A stretch of 40,209 bases of DNA from an uncultured Eubacteriales bacterium (lineage in GTDB: Bacteria; Bacillota; Clostridia; Christensenellales; Aristaeellaceae), in contig URUF01000018.1 of the NCBI GenBank assembly GCA_900550955.1, forward strand, positions 1 to 40,209, read 5' to 3'. Both the position numbers and the translations under genes were made by a program. This document shows positions 16,679 through 23,029 of this stretch, piece after piece. Numbering within the stretch: the first letter of the stretch is position 1; each line of letters begins with the position of its first letter. A model generated the notes under the pieces. It was not told the DNA's origin. It made no database searches and saw only the letters and a list, made by a program, of their open reading frames with translations.

Positions 16679-16927
16679 AAACCGGCGGCGATAAGGGCCT
16701 TTCCATTGATTGCTGCCTGGGGATGGGGTGGCGGCCGTTTGTCCAGTATGGCTGCTTTGCGGCTCTTGGGAATTGAAATTGTTATATATTTCTAGGTTCC
16801 TCACATTATCTATGTTCAATTCGGCAGAAGAAAGTGTCTGTGCTTTTTGGGCGCGCATTCCTGTGATAGTTCCTTATAGGAGTTAAAATCAAGCCCACGA
16901 ACGGTGCAATGGGCGATTTGCTGGTGA

Positions 16928-17432
16928 CTATTCGCCATTGATGGGATAAGGCATTTTTATACGCACCATAAATCCATTATCCAGATGATTTGCACTGAGT
17001 TTTCCATGAAACTGTTCCAGGCTTTCTTGAATGTTCTGTAAACCGATGCCATAATGAATGTCACATAAATCACTGCAGCCGTTATCCTGAACCGTCATGC
17101 TAAGTTCGCGCTTTCCCTGCCAACAGGAAATATATATTTTAGTGGCCATACCGTGCTTGATGGAATTGGTTAACGTTTCCTTAACGAAGGAAAGAAGAAA
17201 CGAGGAAAGCGCCGGTTCAAAACGCTTAGGCCAGTTCCCATATTCAACATAAACAGAAGTGCCGGTACAGCGTGAAAACAGCTTGATAAGGCTGCTCATT
17301 TCAGTACGGATGCTGATCATTGGTCGTTCGGTGCTGCGAATGGTACGCAACAACTGGCGAATTTCATTCATGCCATTGCAGCTGTAATCCACACAGTTGT
17401 TTATGGTACAACCAACTGTCCGACATTCGATG
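16928..17432 (-). pseudogene. Truncated sensor histidine kinase (NarL/LiaS-type) remnant
   Basis: The open frame encodes the C-terminal part of a sensor kinase. ATP-binding features are clear: an N-box KETLTNSIKHG, DNGCSD (G1) and GIGLQNIQESLEQFHG (G2). An EIRQLLRTIRS segment resembles the helix behind the H-box in the HisKA_3 group. Upstream codons (to about 17432) look like a worn H-box region with the spacing to EIR too short, and there is no sensor or membrane domain. No partner response regulator is visible downstream. Composition is more AT-rich than the flanks. I read it as a 5'-truncated remnant; an ATG-less start at GTG 17392 would give only 154 residues. Confidence 0.7.
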
Positions 17433-17478
17433 TGATACTATTTTTCATGCTGCTCGCCGGGCGGGATTACACAGTTGT
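17391..17478. repeat. 10-bp direct repeat at the junction of two broken genes
   Basis: The sequence acacagttgt occurs at 17391-17400 and 17469-17478, flanking the point where the histidine kinase and phosphodiesterase remnants meet head to head. Confidence 0.5.
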
Positions 17479-18459
17479 GCGGCCAGATGGCCAATGACGG
17501 CTTGCGGGAACGGCATAATTGACTATATTGTGCCTGAGGTGCTAGACGCCGACCTGCAAAATGGAAAATCCATGCGCGATGTGTTAGCAGCCGGCGGATC
17601 AGGGCCTATTCTGGAAGATATCGTCAACCCAAATCTTTGCCTTTTGGATGGAAACAGGCGTCCGGGATATGACGCATTCAGTGTTGCATGCTGTGTTGAC
17701 ATCGTGCTGCGCAAACAGCCTGATCTGTTGTTTACCCATTGGGGAATGCTGGATAGCGCACGCCATCGCGGCGGTATGTTTGGACCTCACGTCCGCAAGG
17801 CGTTAACCTATGTGGATGAGTGGGTTGGTAAGCTGGCTGAAGCGCATGCGAATGCCGGGATCTTTGATGAAACAAATTTTATCTTGCTCAGCGACCATGG
17901 TCAGCTTGAGGTTGAACGGAAGACCTGCCTAAATGTCCTGCTGGTTCAAAATGGCCTGATAGATATCGACAACGATGGAAATGTGCAAGATTGGCAGGCT
18001 TATATCAGCAGCGCTGGACTATCGGCACAGGTTTTTCTTAAAGCCCCTGCAAATAAACAGTTGCAAAAGCGTGTTGCCCAACTGCTTGACCGACTTTGCG
18101 AAGAAGGAGCCAGCGGATTTTCCCAATGGCTGACGGCAGAGGAGGCGCGCAAACGCTACGGATTATACGGACGGTTTTCCTTCGTGCTGGAAACGGATAA
18201 CCATACCTTGTTTGGCAACGAAACCACAGGCGCCGTCATACGGGAGCGTAGTATGGAACCATTTGTACGTGCAAATCACGGCCATATGCCGCACAAAGGC
18301 TGTCAACCTACGCTTCTTGCTGTTGGGCCTGCCTTTAATCCCGATACAGTTGTGACGCAGAGCCAAATCATTGATGTTGCTCCTACGATTGCTGCCGCAA
18401 TGAACCTAAGGCTGAAAAACCCTGAAGGCAGACGAATTGAGCCATTGCTTCGTTTCTAA
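17473..18459 (+). pseudogene. 5'-truncated type I phosphodiesterase / alkaline phosphatase superfamily remnant
   Basis: The conceptual translation from about 17473 follows the second part of the type I phosphodiesterase/nucleotide pyrophosphatase family: WPMTACGNGIIDYIVPEV, THWGMLDSARHRGG, LLSDHGQLEV (metal-binding Asp-His) and RANHGHMPHKGCQPTL. The first part, which should carry the nucleophile Thr/Ser and the first metal-binding Asp, is absent; upstream codons in this frame are the antisense of the kinase remnant. The C-terminus is intact to the TAA at 18459. The gene is therefore decapitated and presumably inactive. Composition is lower in GC than the surroundings. Confidence 0.75.
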
Positions 18460-18481
18460 AGGCCAAACTGGCAGAGGCATA

Positions 18482-18771
18482 GAAGATTATGCTCAAATTG
18501 CTCCAAACTACCATATCTAAAAGAGTTGATTCCTAATCGGGTAGAGTAGCTTGCTTGTGATGCTGAGAATCCTCCTGGATACCACGAAGCCAAAGAACGG
18601 ACAGCTATATTGCTGGCCAAGGTCGCGGCTGCTATGAGCCAAGAGGAAACTGACGAACTGGTAAGCATGGTTCATAGCTGTGATATTCCCATCTACGAAT
18701 ACTGCTATTTATCCGGGCTGGAGGACGGCATGCGCCTGAAGGAAACGCTGGAGCGGATGCAAAAGACCTGA
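18482..18771 (+). pseudogene. DUF6809-like remnant with frameshift and stops
   Basis: Frame 18550-18771 is open without a start codon and encodes EAKERTAILLAKVAAAMSQE, EETDELVSMVHSC and CYLSGLEDGMRLKETLE. This resembles the C-terminal two-helix part of DUF6809-type proteins of Clostridia. In another frame 18482-18517 gives EDYAQIAPNYHI, similar to the N-terminal YYG-I-PN motif of the same group. Stops and a frameshift separate the two parts. Recognition is by memory of the pattern only. Confidence 0.35.
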
Positions 18772-18811
18772 CTGAATCTTTTGGCGAATCTCTGTCAGGG
18801 GAGTTAAAAAG

Positions 18812-18850
18812 AACGGGCGCAGGGTGGCTTTGCAGCTTCCTGCGCCCGTT
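18812..18850 (+). terminator. GC-rich hairpin downstream of the remnants
   Basis: Twelve-nt complementary arms (aacgggcgcagg / cctgcgcccgtt) with a 15-nt loop and only a mixed T tail. It may be a weak terminator. Confidence 0.4.
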
Positions 18851-18942
18851 TGCGTGTTTCAAATATGGGTTTGTCGACCTATGATTTGGCGAAACTCTGG
18901 CAGAAAGCCCTTATAGCAAAGGGGTTCTGGACATCAGGTGAT

Positions 18943-18986
18943 AAAAAACATCTACCGGCTTTGTATCAAAAAAGCCGGTAGATGTT
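18943..18986 (-). terminator. Native tRNA-Ser terminator, now beyond the distal att site
   Basis: Read on the minus strand, a perfect 15-bp stem (18972-18986 with 18948-18962) is followed by a T-run (18943-18948). It lies 3 nt beyond the distal copy of the tRNA 3' end. In the uninterrupted locus it would sit immediately behind the tRNA-Ser gene. Confidence 0.85.
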
Positions 18987-18989
18987 ATA

Positions 18990-19048
18990 GCGGAGAGTTA
19001 GGGATTTGAACCCTAGTACGGCTTACCACCGTAACACGATTTCCAGTC
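18990..19048. repeat. Distal attachment site (59-bp direct repeat)
   Basis: These 59 bp are identical to 23032-23090 and contain the 3' portion of tRNA-Ser from the anticodon stem to the discriminator region. The sequence then diverges (AGGCAG here, GTGCGC in the intact gene), so this copy is a tRNA fragment and not a gene. Confidence 0.95.
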
Positions 19049-19144
19049 AGGCAGTACCCCGGCTGCCCATGACTTCCAAAATCGCCTTACGGGATAAGGG
19101 TTGACGCGCCTACTGCACCTTGACAACTGGACACCTGAAAAACA

Positions 19145-20026
19145 CTAGAAAATGCTGGCCGCATAGCGCTGCATATACGGGGCTGACACAGCCGCCGAAA
19201 GATGATCTGCATACAGATCGGCGGTAAGCTGATACTTAGCGTGCCCCAAAATGCCCTGTAAAATTTTAATGGGACACCCGGAGGCCACAGCGCCGCATGC
19301 CATGGAGTGCCTAAGGCCGTGCAAGGTGACATGGGGCAGCCCCGCCGCGGCGATCACGGCGGCATGCTCCCTGGCAAGTGCCTCTGGCGTGGTATCCAGC
19401 ACCCAGCCGGATAAGCTGCGCACACGCTGGGCGGCGCGCTGCCGCTCTAGGATGGCCGCAAGGGGCGGCGGGATGATGACCTGCCTGTGGCTGGCCGCCG
19501 ACTTGAGGGGACGCACGACATAGCCGCCGGTACCGCGCATGCGCTGTTGTGTGATGTGCATGACGCCGGCCTGGAGATCTACGGCGCGCCAGGTGAGGCC
19601 AAGCGCCTCCCCGCGCCTAAGCCCGCATACAGCTAGGCAGAGCAGCAGCACATAGCAGTGGCTTTGCTGGGCCTGCTGGATGTAGGCGGCTAGCTGGGGC
19701 ACGGTGAGCACTTGGGCCTTTGCGGCTGTGTGCCTGGGCTTGACGCACGCATCCATTGGCGAGCGCGGCAGATAGCCGAGCTGCACAGCCTTGGCCATAG
19801 CCACGTGAAGCGCGGCAAAAGTGAGCTGCGCGGCCCGTGGATGCCGCCGGGCCTGGGCGTTGATGGCCGCTTGTAGCTGCATGCCATCCAGCGCGGATAG
19901 GTCTGTGCGCAGAATGGAGGCGGGCAGCGAGGCAAAGGCCCGCCGGTAGCATTTGACGGTGTTTTCTGCCCGAAAGGGCAGCACAAAGGTTTCCAGCCAT
20001 GTGTCAAAATAGACCGACGCAAGCAT
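19145..20026 (-). CDS. Tyrosine-type site-specific integrase
   Basis: The 293-residue recombinase would catalyse integration into and excision from tRNA-Ser. It has a compact N-terminal SAM-like core-binding domain (about 1-100) and a C-terminal catalytic domain with CGLRRGEALGLTW (Arg I), a PLKSAASHRQVIIP strand pair (catalytic Lys region), HGLRHSMA (His-x-x-Arg), LGHAKYQLTADLYADH (second His and the Tyr nucleophile). All expected residues are present, so it looks functional. The large arm-binding domain of lambda-type integrases is absent or very small. The gene reads toward the distal att site, 96 bp away. A promoter with a perfect TATAAT lies upstream, and GGGAGG precedes the ATG. Confidence 0.95.
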   Translation of the reverse strand: MLASVYFDTWLETFVLPFRAENTVKCYRRAFASLPASILRTDLSALDGMQLQAAINAQARRHPRAAQLTFAALHVAMAKAVQLGYLPRSPMDACVKPRHTAAKAQVLTVPQLAAYIQQAQQSHCYVLLLCLAVCGLRRGEALGLTWRAVDLQAGVMHITQQRMRGTGGYVVRPLKSAASHRQVIIPPPLAAILERQRAAQRVRSLSGWVLDTTPEALAREHAAVIAAAGLPHVTLHGLRHSMACGAVASGCPIKILQGILGHAKYQLTADLYADHLSAAVSAPYMQRYAASIF

Positions 20027-20062
20027 GCGACCGCCTCCCAGTATGCAGATATGTGTGCTGGT

Positions 20063-20092
20063 ATTATACGCGGAGGCGCATACCTATGGCAA
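20063..20092 (-). promoter_or_regulatory. Sigma-A promoter of the integrase gene
   Basis: On the minus strand TTGCCA (20087-20092), an 18-bp spacer and TATAAT (20063-20068) lie about 40 bp upstream of the integrase ATG. The region overlaps the Shine-Dalgarno and start codon of the divergent DnaD-like gene, so expression of the two may be mutually exclusive. Confidence 0.7.
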
Positions 20093-20716
20093 TCCCAGCA
20101 TCTAGTGGTACCCCTAGCACCCGAGCACAAGAAACGCCTAACGTAATCCCATATCCCGGTTCTTCGCGCGTGCACGCGCACGCGCGCGCGACTACGTACT
20201 CCGTTACCCCTACTAGTCTTGAGAATAACAGCAACGGTGATAATAATAATTATTATTATACACGCGCGCGCGCGCGAGGGGGACGCTGCCCTGGCTATGC
20301 TGGCCGAGGTGTACGCCGATGTGCTGGGCAGGCCCATGCCCCGCTTTGTAGCCGCCGAGCTGGCCGAGCGCATGCAGGCAGGCGCACAGCCCGACATGCT
20401 GGCCGCGGTGCTTGAGTACACGGGCGGCGCGCCCCGCCCCAGCTGGGCCTATGCCCGCGCAGTGATAGACCGCCAGATGGGACAAGGCGTGCTGACGGCC
20501 TCCGCCTTTAGGCGCGGGGTGGAGCAGTACCGGGCAGAACGCGCCGCGCTGCCGCCGCAGCACGCGCCGATTGGCACAGCCAAGCCGCAAAAGCGGGTGA
20601 TAGAGCAGCAGTACGAGCAGCGGCCATACGACCCCGCCGAGGACGATACACTAAGCCCCGAGCAGCTGGCCGAGCTGGCGAGGCTGGACGATAAGGGAGG
20701 ACAGGCACATGGATGA
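20086..20716 (+). CDS. DnaD-like replication protein, frame broken at a (CG)7 tract
   Basis: The ATG at 20086 has GGAGG 9 nt upstream (20072-20076). This frame encodes a disordered Thr/Ser/Asn/Tyr-rich N-terminus ending DNNNYYYTRARAR and then runs off into nonsense, stopping at 20415. The frame that continues to 20716 encodes a domain like DnaD C-terminal helicase-loader regions (PF07261-like): MLAEVYADVLGRPMPRF, MLAAVLEYT, WAYARAVIDRQMGQGVLTASAF. The two frames meet at seven CG dinucleotides (20263-20276). One extra CG, or a -1 slip, joins them as TRARARE-GDAALAM. The second frame alone has no good start; the TTG at 20219 and GTG at 20237 lack a ribosome binding site. DnaD-type proteins load the replicative helicase on phages and plasmids. 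The stop overlaps the next gene by 8 bp. Confidence 0.6.
20240..20276. repeat. 20-bp AT palindrome followed by a (CG)7 tract
   Basis: 20240-20259 is a perfect 20-bp palindrome made only of A and T. It is followed at once by seven CG dinucleotides (20263-20276). About 70 bp upstream, 20165-20191 is another alternating purine-pyrimidine run rich in CG and CA. These lie within the DnaD-like gene. Confidence 0.9.
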
Positions 20717-21077
20717 CACGGCCCAGATGCGGCTGGATACAGTAGACCCGGCAGTGCAGTGCATGCCCAGCTTTGTGCTGCCGCAGGACCAGGAGCGCCT
20801 TGAAAGGCAATACGGGCGCATACGCGATGCCGCCGAAGCCTGGGGCGAAAGCTTTTCTACGGCAAGACGCCTGATAGACGCGCACCCGGCGGAGGTAGGC
20901 CGCCAGGTGGTATGGATAGTGACCACAAGAGGCGCAAGCGCCCGCGTGGTGGTGACCAGAGGCGCGCAGCGGCCACAGGCACAGCGCGGAAACCCCGGCT
21001 TTCACGACCCGGCCAGCCAAAAGGCCCTGGCAGCGCGCCGCTGGCAAAAAGCGGGTGACAAAAACCAACAGGCATGA
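20709..21077 (+). CDS. Small HTH-like protein, paralogue A
   Basis: The 122-residue product is not a family I can name. Its centre (DAAEAWGESFSTARRLIDAHP) looks like a helix-turn-helix of the AAxxWG-STARR type, followed by strands (VVWIVTTR) and a C-terminal basic tail with GNPGF and RRWQKAG. The same layout recurs in the next gene. It starts with ATG, has GGGAGGA upstream and overlaps the end of the DnaD-like gene by 8 bp, so it belongs to the same transcript. A DNA-binding role in replication, excision or regulation of the element is likely but unproven. Confidence 0.7.
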   Translation: MDDTAQMRLDTVDPAVQCMPSFVLPQDQERLERQYGRIRDAAEAWGESFSTARRLIDAHPAEVGRQVVWIVTTRGASARVVVTRGAQRPQAQRGNPGFHDPASQKALAARRWQKAGDKNQQA

Positions 21078-21181
21078 TATACTATGCCCGCAGGGATTTT
21101 GCCAGGGCAGGTGTGAGCGCATAGGGGCGGCCGGTTTGGAAGTGACTGGCCGCCCCACGTATATGCGCAAGGGAGGCAGGC

Positions 21182-21535
21182 GTGCATAAGGTGACCGTGA
21201 AGGGGGAGCAGATGCTCCTATACCAGATACCCGGAGATGCCGATGCTTTTTTTGCCACCTGGTGGACAGCCAAAAAAGCGGCCCGCATGTGGGGAGTACA
21301 CCACTCGACGGCGCGCCGCTGGATGCACGCACACCCCGCGTGCTGCTGCAAGGTGGCGGTTGACTGCTTTGGCCATACGAAGGTGCTTTGGTGCGTGCGG
21401 GCAGGCACGCGGCGCTACCTGAGCCTGGCAGGCAATCCCTTGTGGCGCAAAAGGCGTTTCCAGCAGCGCATGGCTATGCGCCGCTGGCAAAAGCCCGGCT
21501 CCAAGCAGACCATATCGCCCAGCCAGCTAGTATAG
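21182..21535 (+). CDS. Small HTH-like protein, paralogue B
   Basis: The 117-residue product resembles paralogue A: TAKKAARMWGVHHSTARRW corresponds to its HTH, HAHPACC to DAHPAEV, and GNPLW plus MRRWQKPG to its tail. The HTH is closer to the consensus here (AxxAARMWGV-STARRW), as in excisionase or MerR-like small proteins. It also has four cysteines (CCC and two more) that the paralogue lacks. The start is GTG at 21182 with GGGAGG 5-6 nt upstream. The stop codon lies inside the left arm of a strong terminator, making it the last gene of the operon. Confidence 0.7.
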   Translation: MHKVTVKGEQMLLYQIPGDADAFFATWWTAKKAARMWGVHHSTARRWMHAHPACCCKVAVDCFGHTKVLWCVRAGTRRYLSLAGNPLWRKRRFQQRMAMRRWQKPGSKQTISPSQLV

Positions 21536-21559
21536 GCCCCTGCCCGGGCCTATTTTTTT
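21532..21559 (+). terminator. Terminator of the element's replication operon
   Basis: An 8-bp stem (ataggccc / gggcctat, 6-nt loop) is followed by seven T residues. The stop codon of the preceding gene lies within the stem. Confidence 0.9.
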
Positions 21560-21562
21560 GCG

Positions 21563-21594
21563 CCCGAAAGCCCGAAAGCCCGAAAGCCCGAAAG
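21563..21594. repeat. Four tandem octamers (cccgaaag x4)
   Basis: Four perfect head-to-tail copies directly after the operon terminator. They may be iteron-like binding sites or simple slippage repeats. Confidence 0.85.
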
Positions 21595-21607
21595 CGCATG
21601 CCAATTA

Positions 21608-21622
21608 TTCTGATAATCAGAA
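21608..21622. repeat. 15-bp palindrome (ttctgat-a-atcagaa)
   Basis: Perfect 7-bp arms around one base, the size of a dimeric HTH operator, 14 bp after the tandem octamers. Confidence 0.6.
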
Positions 21623-22277
21623 CATTTGTTCCCGTGAAAGTGCTGGGGATTGGTGACTATCTTTTCTTGCCGCCCAGGTGAAAAGCAAGGCAGCCTAAGG
21701 CCTTTAGCCCTATGCCCCATGCCTGGAAGGCACAAAATGGGGGCATTTTTCACCGAAATTCGGCCAAACCCGACGAAAAGCGCCGCTACGCGGCAAAAAG
21801 TACAGCAAAAATACAGTTTTTCCTATATCGCTTACTAAGCCGATAACCATCGGCTAAAGCGCCTATATTGCCCACCCCTCGCCGCCTAACCGTGGCCCGC
21901 CGGGGCAGCCGCTCACGCGATCGGCGGCAAAGGAGCCACCTTTGCGGGTGGGCAGGACAAGCCCCCAAAAGGGGCGGACGCATGCCAATTAGGCATGTGG
22001 CCGTCCCGTGCGGCCAGGCTGCTGGGAGGGACAGAAACGCGCCGGTGAAGCAGAGCAGCGGCGGCCCTGGGCGGCTACGCAGCAGCAGCCCGGGGCCAGG
22101 CAGACCGGCGAGCACGGCCCGCCCGAGTGGCCAAGGCGGCCAGAGCGGAGGGCCTTGCCCGTGCGCGATGGCCAGCCGGGGCCGCCGGGCGAGGCCATGC
22201 CGCCGGGATGCCGATAGGCGCGCCGGTGAAGGGACCAAAATGCGGGCAGCACGCAGGCGGAGGACCGCTGCGGGGCA

Positions 22278-22385
22278 CCCCAAAGAAAGATTGCGCTAAA
22301 TGCGGACTTTAACGAACTAGTTTGAAAAACTATTCGTTAAAGCCTTGCATTTAGCGCCGAAAGGGCCCCCAATCTTGCTTTGGGG
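22278..22385. repeat. 108-bp near-continuous inverted repeat
   Basis: Paired blocks from the outside in are CCCCAAAGaAAGATTG with CAATCTTgCTTTGGGG, GCGCTAAATGC with GCATTTAGCGC, CTTTAACGAA with TTCGTTAAAG, and TAGTTT with AAAACTA at the tip. The right arm has about 13 extra bases between the first two blocks. It could extrude as a large cruciform or form a long hairpin in single-stranded DNA or RNA. Confidence 0.9.
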
Positions 22386-22831
22386 GGCCCGGAGGCCCGG
22401 CCCGCTGTGTAAACTGCCCGTCGGCGGGCCGGGCCGACCTGGCGACAACCGCACAAAGCCCCAGCAAGCCAAGCAGCCGGGGGCGGTGAGGTGCTGCGGG
22501 CCGCAGCCCGCAGCGGCGGAGCTGCATTTGAGTACCCTTTCCCCCGCCTTGTATGCCGTGCCTTGGCGGCCATAGCGCTGCTGATCAGCGGCGCGGCAAA
22601 GGAAGCGCCAGCGGCGGGAAAAGCGCGGCCAAGCAACTGGGCGGGCCACACTAGCCCGGGAGGCAGGCCGGGCGCGTGGGCACTGCCAGAGGGCGCGCGC
22701 TCCGCGTGCCCGGCAGGCATGCCCACATGTGCCCGGCTGCCGACAGCACAACTTGGTGGGTGGGCGATACCCCCATTTCGTTCCAGATTTCCATCCTTTC
22801 GACTTCCACGCCTCTAGCCTTACCCGCTATA

Positions 22832-22856
22832 CCAAAAAGCCTTTAAGGGCCTTTTT
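22832..22856. terminator. Possible bidirectional terminator near the right end of the element
   Basis: An A-tract, a short GC stem with a one-base bulge and a T-tract form a hairpin readable on both strands. On the minus strand it would catch transcripts leaving tRNA-Ser, about 180 nt downstream of the tRNA. Confidence 0.5.
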
Positions 22857-22881
22857 TGCCATTCTCGTGCGAAATTTGGTA

Positions 22882-22911
22882 TTGACACAAATTGACGCAT
22901 TGGCATATAAT
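22882..22911 (+). promoter_or_regulatory. Strong sigma-A promoter pointing out of the element
   Basis: TTGACA (22882-22887), an 18-bp spacer and TATAAT (22906-22911), both consensus. Transcription would start near 22918 and run toward the right att site, antisense to tRNA-Ser. A stem (aagcacccgg / ccggatgctt) lies near 22935-22965. I see no convincing gene behind it. Confidence 0.65.
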
Positions 22912-23029
22912 CCCGGCAGAGGCAACGCAAATGAAAAAGCACCCGGCTAGCACCCGGATGCTTTCGCGGAGGTCTTGCAACGCTAGAGGCACGCGCAATC
23001 CCAGTTTTTTGGGGGTGGCACCCCCCAAA

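Larger units (their letters stand above)
21560..22881. other. Non-coding, hairpin-rich region of the element
   Basis: I see no protein-coding gene here: the open frames are Arg/Gly/Pro/Ala-rich by-products of high GC, without ribosome binding sites or recognisable motifs. It holds tandem octamers (21563-21594), a palindrome (21608-21622), perfect 7-bp hairpins at 21838-21855 and 21927-21945, a catgcc-aatta-ggcatg hairpin at 21981-21997, and a very long inverted repeat (22278-22385). A 13-bp word, cgcatgccaatta, occurs twice (21595-21607 and 21979-21991). Such density suggests origins of replication or transfer, or structured RNA, but no specific type is recognisable. Confidence 0.6.

Noticed and set aside
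16445..16858. Minus-strand frame of 137 codons beginning MRAQKAQ, possibly a response regulator for the kinase remnant
   Set aside because: It lacks any receiver or HTH motif and mostly overlaps the GNAT gene in antisense.
18990..19048. A second tRNA-Ser gene
   Set aside because: Only the 3' part is present and it diverges in the anticodon stem, so it is the distal att site and not a gene.
20219..20716. DnaD-like gene starting at TTG 20219 with an Ile-repeat N-terminus
   Set aside because: There is no ribosome binding site and the poly-Ile start comes from the AT palindrome; the ATG at 20086 with GGAGG and a frame correction at the CG tract is a better model.
21563..21594. Possible CRISPR array
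   Set aside because: Four octamers are directly adjacent without spacers; no cas gene is present.
21868..22299. Open frames of 70-165 codons on both strands in the right half of the element
   Set aside because: They are Arg/Gly/Pro/Ala-rich, overlap one another in several frames, lack ribosome binding sites and show no domain; they are by-products of high GC content.
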